Assembly (NCBI GenBank): GCA_900550165.1
Contig: URQY01000004.1
Span: forward strand, 1-64,000
DNA: 64,000 nucleotides
Source of the DNA: an uncultured Eubacteriales bacterium
GTDB lineage: Bacteria > Bacillota > Clostridia > Oscillospirales > Oscillospiraceae
Direction of reading: 5' to 3'
A program made the position numbers and the translations under genes. Positions 48,591 through 56,916 of this stretch are shown piece by piece; positions within the stretch are counted from its first letter, which is position 1; every line of letters begins with the position of its first letter. A model generated the notes under the pieces. That model ran no database searches. It saw nothing but the letters and a program-made list of their open reading frames with translations, and was not told where the DNA came from.

Positions 48591-49790
48591 ATGAACACTT
48601 TTTTCTGCCGCGCATTTCAGTGCTGCTTCGCCGTCGGCGCACGCTTGCTGCCCTGGCGCAGGCCGAGGGTATACGCGGGGCCCGGGAGCCTGCTGCGCGC
48701 GGCGGATATTCTGCGCGAAAATGGCCTGCGCCGCCCGTTCGTCGTCGCGAGCCGCCGTCAGTGCGCGGACGAGCACTTCCGCGCCCTGCAGGAGGCGCTG
48801 GACGAGCAGGATATCCTGCTCTCCGTTTTCTCCTCGGTCGAGCCAAACCCGTCGGTCGAAACGGTCGAGAAGATCGCCGCGCAGTACAAGTTCGACCGCT
48901 GCGACTGCTTCCTCGTCATCGGCGGCGGCTCGCCGATGGATGCAGCCAAGGCTGCCGCGGCGCGCCTTGCGCGTCCGGAAAGCTCCCTTTCCCGGCTCGC
49001 AGGACTTCTGAAGGTCCGCCGCCGCGTCCCGCCGCTCATCGCCGTGCCCACCACGGCGGGCACGGGGTCGGAAACGACGATCGCCGCCGTCATCACCGGC
49101 AGCGACCATCATAAATACGCCGTCTCCGATCTCTGTCTCATCCCGCGCTATGCCATTCTGGACCCCACGCTGTCCGTCGGCCTTCCCCCGCACATCACAG
49201 CAGAGACCGGCATGGACGCGCTGACGCACGCGGTCGAGGCATACCTGAGCCGTTTTTACAACACCGGCATGACCCGCGCGCTCGCGGAGAGCGCGGTCGT
49301 GACCATTTTCGCGCACCTCGAGCGCGCGTACCGCGACGGCGCATTGCTCGAAGACCGCGCGGCGATGCTTCAGGCGTCATTCGACGCCGGCGCAGCCTTC
49401 ACGCGCGCAAGCGTCGGCAACGTGCACGCCATTGCGCACACGCTCGGCGGGCTCTACGGCACGCCGCACGGCCTTGCCAACGCCGTGCTGCTGCCCCTCG
49501 TGCTCGAGGATTACGGCGCGGCGGCCTATTCCCGCCTTGCGCGCCTTGCCGGGCTCGTCGGTCTTCCCGGTGAAACGAAGGAGGCGCGCGCAAAGGCGTT
49601 CATCGCCGAGATCCGCGCGATGAACGCCCGCATGGGGATCCCCGACCATTTCGACACCATCCGCGAGGAGGACATCCCCATTATGTCCAAATGGGCTTCT
49701 CAGGAGGCCAATCCTGTTTACCCCGTGCCGGTCATCTACGATGAGGCGCGCTTTGCGCGCGTCATCGAGCGGGCGCGGCGCAGTCGATAA
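48591..49790 (+). CDS. Iron-containing (group III) alcohol dehydrogenase
   Basis: A 399-residue Fe-ADH. NAD-binding segment VIGGGSPMDAAKA, then VPTTAGTGSETT, the metal-binding motifs ETGMDALTHAVEAYLS and NVHAIAHTLGGLYGTPHGLANA with the expected Asp and His ligands. It may reduce aldehydes or oxidise alcohols during fermentation; substrate unknown. GAAGAGGAGAAGCCC precedes the ATG. The first ~20 residues (CRAFQCCFAVGARLL) are unusually Cys-rich and hydrophobic for the family. Confidence 0.9.
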   Translation: MNTFFCRAFQCCFAVGARLLPWRRPRVYAGPGSLLRAADILRENGLRRPFVVASRRQCADEHFRALQEALDEQDILLSVFSSVEPNPSVETVEKIAAQYKFDRCDCFLVIGGGSPMDAAKAAAARLARPESSLSRLAGLLKVRRRVPPLIAVPTTAGTGSETTIAAVITGSDHHKYAVSDLCLIPRYAILDPTLSVGLPPHITAETGMDALTHAVEAYLSRFYNTGMTRALAESAVVTIFAHLERAYRDGALLEDRAAMLQASFDAGAAFTRASVGNVHAIAHTLGGLYGTPHGLANAVLLPLVLEDYGAAAYSRLARLAGLVGLPGETKEARAKAFIAEIRAMNARMGIPDHFDTIREEDIPIMSKWASQEANPVYPVPVIYDEARFARVIERARRSR

Positions 49791-49871
49791 CCTTGGCGAG
49801 CTCTTAACTATGCCTGCCCGCCGCCGTCTGCTATAATAATGCTGCAATCCTAAAGGATCGGACGGTTTTTT

Positions 49872-50495
49872 ATGATCGGAGTTTACGACTACACCGTGAT
49901 CGCGACCTACCTCTCGCTGCTGCTGGGGCTCGCCGGCCTCTATTCCGCCGCGCAGAGCGAGCCGCTCGACGCCATGCTGTGCCTGATGCTCGCCGGGCTG
50001 CTCGATGCGTTCGACGGGCGCATCGCCCGCACGAAAAAGGGCCGCACCGATGCAGAAAAGCGCTTCGGCATCCAGATCGACTCGCTCAACGACCTTGTCT
50101 GCTTCGGCGTGCTGCCCGCCGCCATCGGCTGGAGCACCGGCTGCCAAAGGCTATGGTTTCTTGCCACGATGTCGTTTTTCACGCTCTGCGCCCTCATCCG
50201 CCTCGCCTACTTCAACGTGACGGAGGAGGAGCGGCAGGATAAAACCGCCGAAAACCGCTCTTGCTATCTCGGCGTGCCGGTCACGGCGAGCGCCGTTCTC
50301 GCGCCGCTTTTTTACCTGCTCCCGCAGTATTTCGACCGGAGCTGCGCCGTCATTTACGCGCTGGGCCTTTTTCTGCTCGGCGTGCTGTACATCACCCCCC
50401 TCCGCGTCAAAAAGCCGCATCTCGGCGGCGTGGCGCTCTTATCCGTGCTGGGGCTTGGCGAACTGATCGCCCTGCTCCGCGTGCTGACACGATGA
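49872..50495 (+). CDS. pssA: CDP-alcohol phosphatidyltransferase (probable phosphatidylserine synthase)
   Basis: A 207-residue membrane protein with about six membrane segments. The catalytic CDP-alcohol signature D-G-x2-A-R-x8-G-x3-D-x3-D is met by DGRIAR, then G and the IDSLND segment near residues 54-80. The SLNDLVCFGVLPA continuation is characteristic of class II PssA, which makes phosphatidylserine from CDP-diacylglycerol and serine. A TATAAT box lies at about 49831 but no clear -35. It ends in a strong terminator. Confidence 0.85.
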   Translation: MIGVYDYTVIATYLSLLLGLAGLYSAAQSEPLDAMLCLMLAGLLDAFDGRIARTKKGRTDAEKRFGIQIDSLNDLVCFGVLPAAIGWSTGCQRLWFLATMSFFTLCALIRLAYFNVTEEERQDKTAENRSCYLGVPVTASAVLAPLFYLLPQYFDRSCAVIYALGLFLLGVLYITPLRVKKPHLGGVALLSVLGLGELIALLRVLTR

Positions 50496-50520
50496 TTCTC
50501 TTCCCTCTCTCCCCTTTGGG

Positions 50521-50555
50521 CCGCCCGGAGGCTGCTGTCCTCCGGGCGGTTTTTT
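50521..50555 (+). terminator. pssA terminator
   Basis: CCGCCCGGAGG and CCTCCGGGCGG pair over 11 bases around CTGCTGT, then six T. Confidence 0.92.
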
Positions 50556-50579
50556 ATGCGTTTGTTTGCGCGGCCGCAA

Positions 50580-50608
50580 TTGACGGCGCGCGCCGTGCGT
50601 GCTATGAT
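50580..50608 (+). promoter_or_regulatory. Promoter of the EamA transporter gene
   Basis: TTGACG (50580-50585), 17-base GC-rich spacer, TATGAT (50603-50608), about 50 bases before the ATG. Confidence 0.82.
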
Positions 50609-50657
50609 GGACGGCATCCATCCTTTGCAGCTACCGTCTTGATCGAGAGGAATCCTT

Positions 50658-51539
50658 ATGAAAAAATTCGACCCCCGTCTCCTGCTCATCGTGTCGATGA
50701 CCGTCTTCGGCACGCTGGGGCTTTTTGTGCGCAATATCTCCGTCTCATCCGGCGAGCTGGCGCTGTACCGCGCTGTGCTGGCCGCGCTGCTCATCGGCGT
50801 CTACCTTCTGGTGAGCCGCCAGCGCATTCCCTTTGCGCGCATTAAAAAAGAGGTGCCGCTGCTGCTCCTCTCCGGCGCGGCGATGGGCGTGAACTGGATA
50901 TTGCTCTTCAAGGCCTACCGCTATACGAGCGTCTCCGTCGCCACGCTGAGCTATTACTTTGCACCCGTCATCGTCACGCTCGTCTGTCCATTGCTGTTCC
51001 ACGAAAAACTGACGGGGAAAAAGTTTCTCTGCTTCCTCATGTCTACGCTCGGCCTTGTGCTCATCACGGGCCTCGGCGACACGCGCGGGACCGACGATCT
51101 CAAGGGCATTCTCTTCGGTCTCGGCGCGGCGGGCTTCTACGCGACGGTCATTCTGCTCAACAAGTCCATCCATCAGGTCGACGGCATCCACCGCACGTTT
51201 TTGCAGTTTTTGTCCGCCATCGTCGTGCTCATCCCCTATGTGCTCTCGACGAGCGGCATTACGCTCGGCTCTCTGAGCGCCGTCGGCTGGGGGAATCTTC
51301 TCATCGTCGGCCTTGTGCACACGGGTGTCACGTACTGCCTGTACTTCTCTTCGCTCAAGGAACTGCCCGGGCAGGAGGCCGCGATCCTGAGCTATATCGA
51401 CCCCCTCGTTGCCGTGCTCGTCTCGGTCACGCTGCTGGGCGAGCGCATGAGCGTGACACAGGTCATCGGCGGCGCGCTGATCTTAGGCTTCACGCTCTTA
51501 AACGAGCTCTCCCCCGCGCCGAAGGCGGAGAAACAATAA
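50658..51539 (+). CDS. EamA family (DMT superfamily) transporter
   Basis: A 293-residue membrane protein with ten hydrophobic segments in two EamA repeats. The first ends around YTSVSVATLSYYFAPVIVTL and the second contains GLVHTGVTYCLYFSSLKELPGQEAAILSYIDP, the family hallmark. It is probably a metabolite or amino-acid exporter; substrate unknown. It has its own promoter and a bidirectional terminator, so it is a single-gene unit. Confidence 0.9.
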   Translation: MKKFDPRLLLIVSMTVFGTLGLFVRNISVSSGELALYRAVLAALLIGVYLLVSRQRIPFARIKKEVPLLLLSGAAMGVNWILLFKAYRYTSVSVATLSYYFAPVIVTLVCPLLFHEKLTGKKFLCFLMSTLGLVLITGLGDTRGTDDLKGILFGLGAAGFYATVILLNKSIHQVDGIHRTFLQFLSAIVVLIPYVLSTSGITLGSLSAVGWGNLLIVGLVHTGVTYCLYFSSLKELPGQEAAILSYIDPLVAVLVSVTLLGERMSVTQVIGGALILGFTLLNELSPAPKAEKQ

Positions 51540-51567
51540 AGGCAGCAAGCGCTGCACCAAACAAAAA

Positions 51568-51602
51568 GGAAGGGCCTGAGAGCTTTGCTCTCAGGTCCTT
51601 CC
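51568..51602. terminator. Bidirectional terminator between EamA and M23 genes
   Basis: GGAAGGGCCTGAGAG and CTCTCAGGTCCTTCC pair over 15 positions with one G-T, around CTTTG, between convergent genes. Confidence 0.82.
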
Positions 51603-51603
51603 T

Positions 51604-52338
51604 CTAATCCAGAAACTCCTGCGGGTCGCAGGGCACCCCGTTCTGTGTCACGGCAAAGTGCAGATGCGCGGGGACGGCAAACTCGGCGATGGACGTGCAG
51701 CCCACCGAACCGATGACCTCGCCCGCGGAAACCTGCTGTCCCTCGCTCACGGTCGGAACACTCTGGAGATTCGAGTAGATCGTCTCGTAGCCGTCATCGT
51801 GCGCGATGGTCACGCTTGTGCCCATCAGATCGTCGTCGATGACCTGCGTCACCGTGCCGCTGCACGCGGCGAGCACCTGCGTGCCGACCTCGGCGGCAAT
51901 ATCAACGCCGTCGTGCGTGCGCCAGTCGCCGAGCGTTTCGTTATATTTGAGCTCGTCGACCGAGAAGGCCGCGACCTCCTCCCCCACGAGCGGCGCGACC
52001 ACGAGCCGCGGCGCCTCGGGCGTCACGTCCGTCGTGCTCTCCATGGCGGGGATGGTGTCTTCCGCGCCCGCTGCCTCGTTCATCGCGGCGAGGTCCTCCT
52101 TCGGCTCGGGCGGGAGCAGGTCGTCCTCGTCGAAGTCCGCCTCCGGCATTTCTACCGGCTCCTGCACAGGCACCTCCGCCTGCGCGGAGACGTTCTCCGC
52201 GTCCTTGTCCGTCGTATTTTTCGGCAGCAGCGTCCAATAGCCCGCGACGGCCAGCGCCGTCACTCCGAGGAACAGGGCTATGTATAAGCCCGTCCCGCCG
52301 AAGGAATGCCGCTTTCCGCGGCCGTTCGATGAAGTCAT
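51604..52338 (-). CDS. M23 peptidase-domain membrane protein, SpoIIQ-like
   Basis: A 244-residue protein with a basic N-terminus, one membrane segment (about residues 18-38, LYIALFLGVTALAVAGYW), a long acidic Pro/Glu-rich linker and a C-terminal LytM domain. HDGVDIAAEVG and AHLHFAVTQNG retain the first His-x3-Asp and the HxH motifs, so metal binding looks possible. Size, topology and the KYNETLGDWRTHDGVDI segment resemble SpoIIQ, the forespore channel protein. ATG 52338 follows AAAGGAAACG. It faces a terminator on each side. Confidence 0.82.
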   Translation of the reverse strand: MTSSNGRGKRHSFGGTGLYIALFLGVTALAVAGYWTLLPKNTTDKDAENVSAQAEVPVQEPVEMPEADFDEDDLLPPEPKEDLAAMNEAAGAEDTIPAMESTTDVTPEAPRLVVAPLVGEEVAAFSVDELKYNETLGDWRTHDGVDIAAEVGTQVLAACSGTVTQVIDDDLMGTSVTIAHDDGYETIYSNLQSVPTVSEGQQVSAGEVIGSVGCTSIAEFAVPAHLHFAVTQNGVPCDPQEFLD

Positions 52339-52394
52339 GTCGTTTCCTTTCCGCCGCGCGCATACGCGGCTCCCGCAAAATTCCACGAGCCATG

Positions 52395-52435
52395 AAAAAA
52401 AGCTCTGACGGTAGTGTGTACCGTCAGAGCTTTTT
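52395..52435. terminator. Terminator of the pgk-tpiA-gpmI operon
   Basis: AAAAAGCTCTGACGG and CCGTCAGAGCTTTTT pair over 15 bases with a nine-base loop, 24 bases after the gpmI stop in the minus direction. Confidence 0.9.
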
Positions 52436-52458
52436 CTAAACCTGCTTCGATCTCTTTT

Positions 52459-53973
52459 TTAGCGCACGATGAGCGTTTTGCCGTCCATTTCCCCGGGCTG
52501 CTCAAGGCCCATCACATCAAGGATGGTCGGCGCGATGTCGGCGAGCCTGCCCTCGCGCAGCTCGGTGCCCGCGCCGCAGAGGATGAAGGGCACCACATTC
52601 GTCGTGTGTGCGGTCATGGGGCTCTTGCCGTCCGCCTGGAGCATCTGCTCGGCGTTGCCGTGGTCGGCGGTGATCATCGCGATGCCGCCCATCTTGAGCG
52701 TGGCCTCCACGACCTTGCCGACGCACTCGTCGACCGTTTCGACGGCCTTGACCGCCGCGTCGAACACACCCGTGTGGCCGACCATGTCGCAGTTGGCAAA
52801 GTTCAGGATGATGACGTCGTACTTGCCGGACTCGATGCGCTGGGCGCACTTGTCGGCAACCTCGTAGGCGCTCATCTCGGGCTGGAGGTCGTAGGTCGCG
52901 ACCTTCGGGGACGCGACGAGCACGCGGTCCTCGCCGGGATACGGCTCCTCGACACCGCCGTTGAAGAAGAACGTGACATGGGCGTACTTCTCGGTCTCGG
53001 CGATGCGGAGCTGGGTCATGCCCATCTTGCTCAGGTACTCGCCAAGGCCGTTTTTCACGCTGATGCGCGGGAAGGCAACGAGCACGTTCGGCATGGTGGC
53101 GTCGTACTCGGTGTTGCAGACATAGGTGAGCGGGAAGAACTCGCGCTTGAAGCCGTCGAATGCGGGGTCGACGAACGCGCGCGTGATCTCGCGGGCGCGG
53201 TCGGGGCGGTAGTTGAAGAAGATGACCGAGTCGTTGTCGGAGATCATGCCGTCCTTGTCGCAGACGATGGGCTCGACGAATTCGTCCGTCACGCCGTTTT
53301 TATAGCTCTCCTCGATGGCGTGGATGGGGTCGCTGTCCTGCACGCCCTCGCCGTAGACGAGCGCGTCGTAGGCGTTCTCGAGGCGGTCCCAGCGCTTGTC
53401 GCGGTCCATCGCGTAGTAGCGGCCCATGACCGTCGCGATCTTGCCGACACCGATCTCCTTGCACTTTTCCATGGTCTTCGCCACAAAGTCGCGGCCGGAG
53501 GTCGGGGGCGTGTCGCGCCCGTCGAGGAAGGCGTGGATGTAGACGCGCTTTAAGCCCTTGATGTGCGCCATCTTCAAAAGCGCATAGAGGTGGTCGAGCG
53601 TGGAGTGCACGCCGCCCGTGGAATGCAGACCGTAGAGGTGCAGCGCCGAGCCCTTTTCCAGGCACTCGTCCATCGCCTTGTTGTAGGCGGGGTTTTCAAA
53701 GAATGTGCCGTCCTCGATGGAGCGGGTGATGCGCGGCAGGTCCTGGAACACGACGCGGCCGCCGCCGATATTGGTGTGGCCGACCTCGCTGTTGCCCATC
53801 TGACCGGCGGGCAGGCCCACGTCAAGGCCGGAGGCCTGGAGCGTGGTGTGGGCGTACTCGGCAAACAGGCCGTCGAGCACGGGGGTGTTGGCCGCGCGGA
53901 CCGCGTTGCCAACGGTATCGTTGGACAGGCCGAAGCCGTCCATGATGATCAAGGTGGTTGGCGTTTTATTCAT
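52459..53973 (-). CDS. gpmI: 2,3-bisphosphoglycerate-independent phosphoglycerate mutase
   Basis: A 504-residue GpmI: TLIIMDGFGLS with metal-binding Asp, GNSEVGHTNIGGGRVVFQDL with the catalytic Ser, HAFLDGRDTPP, and the late metal motifs LNFANCDMVGHTG and ITADHGNAE. It interconverts 3- and 2-phosphoglycerate using Mn. It starts 22 bases after tpiA and ends the glycolytic operon. Confidence 0.97.
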   Translation of the reverse strand: MNKTPTTLIIMDGFGLSNDTVGNAVRAANTPVLDGLFAEYAHTTLQASGLDVGLPAGQMGNSEVGHTNIGGGRVVFQDLPRITRSIEDGTFFENPAYNKAMDECLEKGSALHLYGLHSTGGVHSTLDHLYALLKMAHIKGLKRVYIHAFLDGRDTPPTSGRDFVAKTMEKCKEIGVGKIATVMGRYYAMDRDKRWDRLENAYDALVYGEGVQDSDPIHAIEESYKNGVTDEFVEPIVCDKDGMISDNDSVIFFNYRPDRAREITRAFVDPAFDGFKREFFPLTYVCNTEYDATMPNVLVAFPRISVKNGLGEYLSKMGMTQLRIAETEKYAHVTFFFNGGVEEPYPGEDRVLVASPKVATYDLQPEMSAYEVADKCAQRIESGKYDVIILNFANCDMVGHTGVFDAAVKAVETVDECVGKVVEATLKMGGIAMITADHGNAEQMLQADGKSPMTAHTTNVVPFILCGAGTELREGRLADIAPTILDVMGLEQPGEMDGKTLIVR

Positions 53974-53995
53974 AAGATGATCTCCTTTTTGCTCC

Positions 53996-54769
53996 TTAGT
54001 CCTGATTGGCGGCGTGGACGATCTCCATCAGCGCCGGTGCCTCGAGCGACGCGCCGCCGACAAGACCGCCGTCGATATCCTCGTGCGCGAGCAGCTCGCG
54101 GGCATTGTCCGGCTTCATCGAGCCGCCATACTGGATGGTCACGCTGCGGGCCACGCGCGCGCCGTACTGCGCGCGGATCAGCGCGCGGATGGCGGTGCAG
54201 ACCTCGCTGGCCTGCTCGGGCGTCGCGGTCTTGCCGGTGCCGATGGCCCAGATGGGCTCATAGGCGATGACACAGCGGCGCATCTGCTCGGCGGCAACGC
54301 CGGAAAGCGCAGACTTGACCTGGAGCGCGATAAGCTCCATCGTCACGCCCATCTCGCGCTGCTCCAGGCTCTCGCCCACGCAGATGATGGGATTCAGGCC
54401 CGCGTCGAGCGCGGCGTGGACCTTCTTGTTCACGACCTCGTCGGTCTCGCCGAAGAGAGCGCGGCGCTCGCTGTGGCCGACGATGACATAGCGCACGCCC
54501 AGATCGGCGAGCATATCGGCGGACACCTCGCCGGTGTAGGCGCCGCTCTTTTCAAAGTAGACGTTCTGCGCGCCCACGGCGATGCGGCTGTCCTTGAAGG
54601 CGCGCACGGCGGCGGAGAGGTCCGCCGCGGGAACGCACACGACAATGTCACACCACTTCGTCTTGGGAAGCAGGGCCTTGAACTCCTCGGCAAACGCCTT
54701 GGTCTCGCTGGGAGTCTTGTTCATTTTCCAGTTGCCTGCGATGATGGTCTTACGGTATCTGCGATTCAT
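53996..54769 (-). CDS. tpiA: Triosephosphate isomerase
   Basis: A 257-residue TIM: start RKTIIAGNWKMNK with catalytic Lys, catalytic His in VIVGHSERR, the AYEPIWAIGTGKTATPEQA segment with catalytic Glu, IQYGGSMKPDNA and DGGLVGGASL. It interconverts dihydroxyacetone phosphate and glyceraldehyde 3-phosphate. It lies between pgk and gpmI on the minus strand. Confidence 0.97.
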   Translation of the reverse strand: MNRRYRKTIIAGNWKMNKTPSETKAFAEEFKALLPKTKWCDIVVCVPAADLSAAVRAFKDSRIAVGAQNVYFEKSGAYTGEVSADMLADLGVRYVIVGHSERRALFGETDEVVNKKVHAALDAGLNPIICVGESLEQREMGVTMELIALQVKSALSGVAAEQMRRCVIAYEPIWAIGTGKTATPEQASEVCTAIRALIRAQYGARVARSVTIQYGGSMKPDNARELLAHEDIDGGLVGGASLEAPALMEIVHAANQD

Positions 54770-54857
54770 ATTGGGTCTTTTCTCCTGTTACTACTGTAAA
54801 AAATCAAATGATATAGGGATCTATCTCGATCGGGCGGCACGGCCGTCCGGTTTCGCC

Positions 54858-56126
54858 TTATTTGTCGAGCAGGCACGCAACGCCCGGCAGCTCCTTGCCC
54901 TCCAGGAATTCGAGCGAAGCGCCGCCGCCGGTGGAGATGTGCGTGATCTTGTCGGCAAAGCCGAGCTGCTCGGCTGCCGCCGCGCTGTCGCCGCCGCCGA
55001 TGATCGTGACCGCGCCGCTCTCGGCCAGCGCCTTGGCCATGGCCTTGGTGCCGTTTGCAAAGGCCGGGAACTCGAAAACGCCCATGGGTCCGTTCCACAC
55101 GATCGTGCCCGCGCCCTTCGTGGCCGCGCAGAAAAGCTCGACCGTCTTCGGCCCGATGTCCATGCCCATCATGTCGGCGGGAATGTGCATCGCGTCGACG
55201 ACGTGGGGCTCGGCGTCCGCGGAAAACTCCGCCGCCGCGACCGCATCGACCGGCAGCAGGAGCCTGACGCCCTTGGCCTTGGCCTTTTCGATCATTTCGA
55301 GCGCGTAGGCGCACTTGTCCTCTTCCAAAAGCGACTTGCCGATCTCGCCGCCCTGCGCCTTGGAGAAGGTGTAGGACATACCGCCGCCGATGATGACGGT
55401 GTCGGCCTTGTCGAGCAGGTTGTTGATGACGGCGATCTTGTCGCTCACCTTTGCGCCGCCGAGCACGGCGACAAACGGGCGCTTGGGATCGTCGAGCGCC
55501 TTGCCCATGACCTCGAGTTCCTTGGCCACAAGCAGGCCGGACACGGCGGGAAGATAGGCCGCCACGCCTGCGGTGGAAGCGTGCGCGCGGTGCACCGTGC
55601 CGAACGCGTCGGAGACGTACAGCTCCGCCATCGAAGCAAGGGCCTTGGCGAGCTCGGGGTCGTTTTTCGTCTCGCCCGGCTCAAAGCGGGTGTTTTCCAG
55701 CAGCATGATCTCGCCGCCCTTGAGCGCCGCGGCCTTGGCCCTGGCGTCCTCGCCGACGACGTCGTGCGCAAAGATGACCTCTTTGCCCAGAAGCTCGGAA
55801 AGGCGCTCGGCAACGGGGGCAAGCGTCAGCTTCTTCAGGGACTTCTGCCACTTTTCCTCGGTCAGCGACGCGGGGTCCTTGCCCTTTTCGGTCTGCTTTT
55901 TCACCCATTTTTCAAACTTGGGCTCGGGCTTGCCGAGGTGCGAGCAGGCGATGACCGCCGCGCCGCGGTCGAACAGATACCGGATGGTCGGAAGAGCGGC
56001 CACGATGCGCTTATCCGAGGTAATCGCGCCGGTCTCCTTGTCCTGGGGCACGTTGAAGTCGCAGCGCAGCAGGACCTTCTTGCCGCTCACGTCCACATCG
56101 CAGACGGTCTTCTTGTTATAATTCAT
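54858..56126 (-). CDS. pgk: Phosphoglycerate kinase
   Basis: A 422-residue PGK, slightly longer than the usual ~395. Motifs: LLRCDFNVPQD, RIVAALPTIRYLFDRGAAVIACSHLGKPEPK, HRAHASTAGVAAYLPAVSG, LGGAKVSDKIAVI, NGPMGVFEFPAFANGT and GGGDSAAAAEQLG. It makes ATP from 1,3-bisphosphoglycerate. It is the first gene of the pgk-tpiA-gpmI run; the gap to trmL (56127-56198) has no clear promoter. No gap (GAPDH) gene is adjacent. Confidence 0.97.
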   Translation of the reverse strand: MNYNKKTVCDVDVSGKKVLLRCDFNVPQDKETGAITSDKRIVAALPTIRYLFDRGAAVIACSHLGKPEPKFEKWVKKQTEKGKDPASLTEEKWQKSLKKLTLAPVAERLSELLGKEVIFAHDVVGEDARAKAAALKGGEIMLLENTRFEPGETKNDPELAKALASMAELYVSDAFGTVHRAHASTAGVAAYLPAVSGLLVAKELEVMGKALDDPKRPFVAVLGGAKVSDKIAVINNLLDKADTVIIGGGMSYTFSKAQGGEIGKSLLEEDKCAYALEMIEKAKAKGVRLLLPVDAVAAAEFSADAEPHVVDAMHIPADMMGMDIGPKTVELFCAATKGAGTIVWNGPMGVFEFPAFANGTKAMAKALAESGAVTIIGGGDSAAAAEQLGFADKITHISTGGGASLEFLEGKELPGVACLLDK

Positions 56127-56198
56127 GTTGTTTCCTCCTCATCATATACACAAATACGATTTGGTCTTCTACCGCTTTTCGCCGCCCCCGGTCTTCGC

Positions 56199-56696
56199 TC
56201 AGGGCTGCCGCTCCAGCATCTCGCCCTCGTGCTTGAGGCCGGGAAATCCGGTCTGCCGCAGCGCCTCATAGGTCAGGATCGCCACGGAGTTGGAAAGATT
56301 CAGGCTGCGCGCCTCTTTTCGCATCGGCAGGCGGATGCAGCGCTCGTAATGCGCGGTGCGGAAGTCCTCGGGAAGACCCGCCGTCTCCTTTCCGAAAAAG
56401 AGCCAGCAGCCGTCGCGGAATTCTGCCTGACAGTAATCCTGCGGGGCCTTGGTCGTGGCGAGCCAGCAGTCGCGCTCCGCTTCGGGGTGCTTTTGGAAAA
56501 GATCGGCCAGATTTTCATACACGCTGATCTCCACAAGATACCAGTAGTCCAGTCCCGCGCGCTTGACGGCACGGTCGGAAATGTCGAACCCAAGGGGCTT
56601 GATGAGGTGCAGATGCGCCCCCGTTGCCGCACAGGTGCGCGCGATATTGCCGCAGTTCTGCGGGATCTCCGGCTCCACGAGCACGATGTTGAGCAT
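56199..56696 (-). CDS. trmL: tRNA (cytidine/uridine-34-2'-O)-methyltransferase TrmL
   Basis: A 165-residue SPOUT methyltransferase: MLNIVLVEPEIPQNCGNIARTC start, HLIKPLGFDISDRAVKRAGLDYW, FGKETAGLPED and the knot segment IRLPMRKEARSLNLSNSVAI. It methylates the wobble ribose of leucine tRNAs in known cases. ATG 56696 follows GGAGGAG; the frame back to 56756 would start in the promoter. Its promoter lies at 56728-56756. Confidence 0.95.
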   Translation of the reverse strand: MLNIVLVEPEIPQNCGNIARTCAATGAHLHLIKPLGFDISDRAVKRAGLDYWYLVEISVYENLADLFQKHPEAERDCWLATTKAPQDYCQAEFRDGCWLFFGKETAGLPEDFRTAHYERCIRLPMRKEARSLNLSNSVAILTYEALRQTGFPGLKHEGEMLERQP

Positions 56697-56727
56697 AATG
56701 GCGTCTCCTCCACGCGAAAGTTTAATT

Positions 56728-56756
56728 ATTGTACCGCAAAAATATTGCGAATTCAA
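56728..56756 (-). promoter_or_regulatory. trmL promoter
   Basis: Minus strand TTGAAT (56756-56751), 17-base spacer, TACAAT (56733-56728). It may also drive pgk-tpiA-gpmI by read-through. Confidence 0.78.
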
Positions 56757-56916
56757 CCTAAAATGCAGCCTTTTGAAACGAAATTTCCAAATCGGCGCGC
56801 CAAGCGGCCCAAAGCGAAAAAAGTTTTTGTCTTTTTTGCGAGAAAAGGTGGATTTTTTGATTCTCTTTGATATAATACCCGTAAAGAATGACTTTCGATG
56901 AAAGGAGATGTCTCCA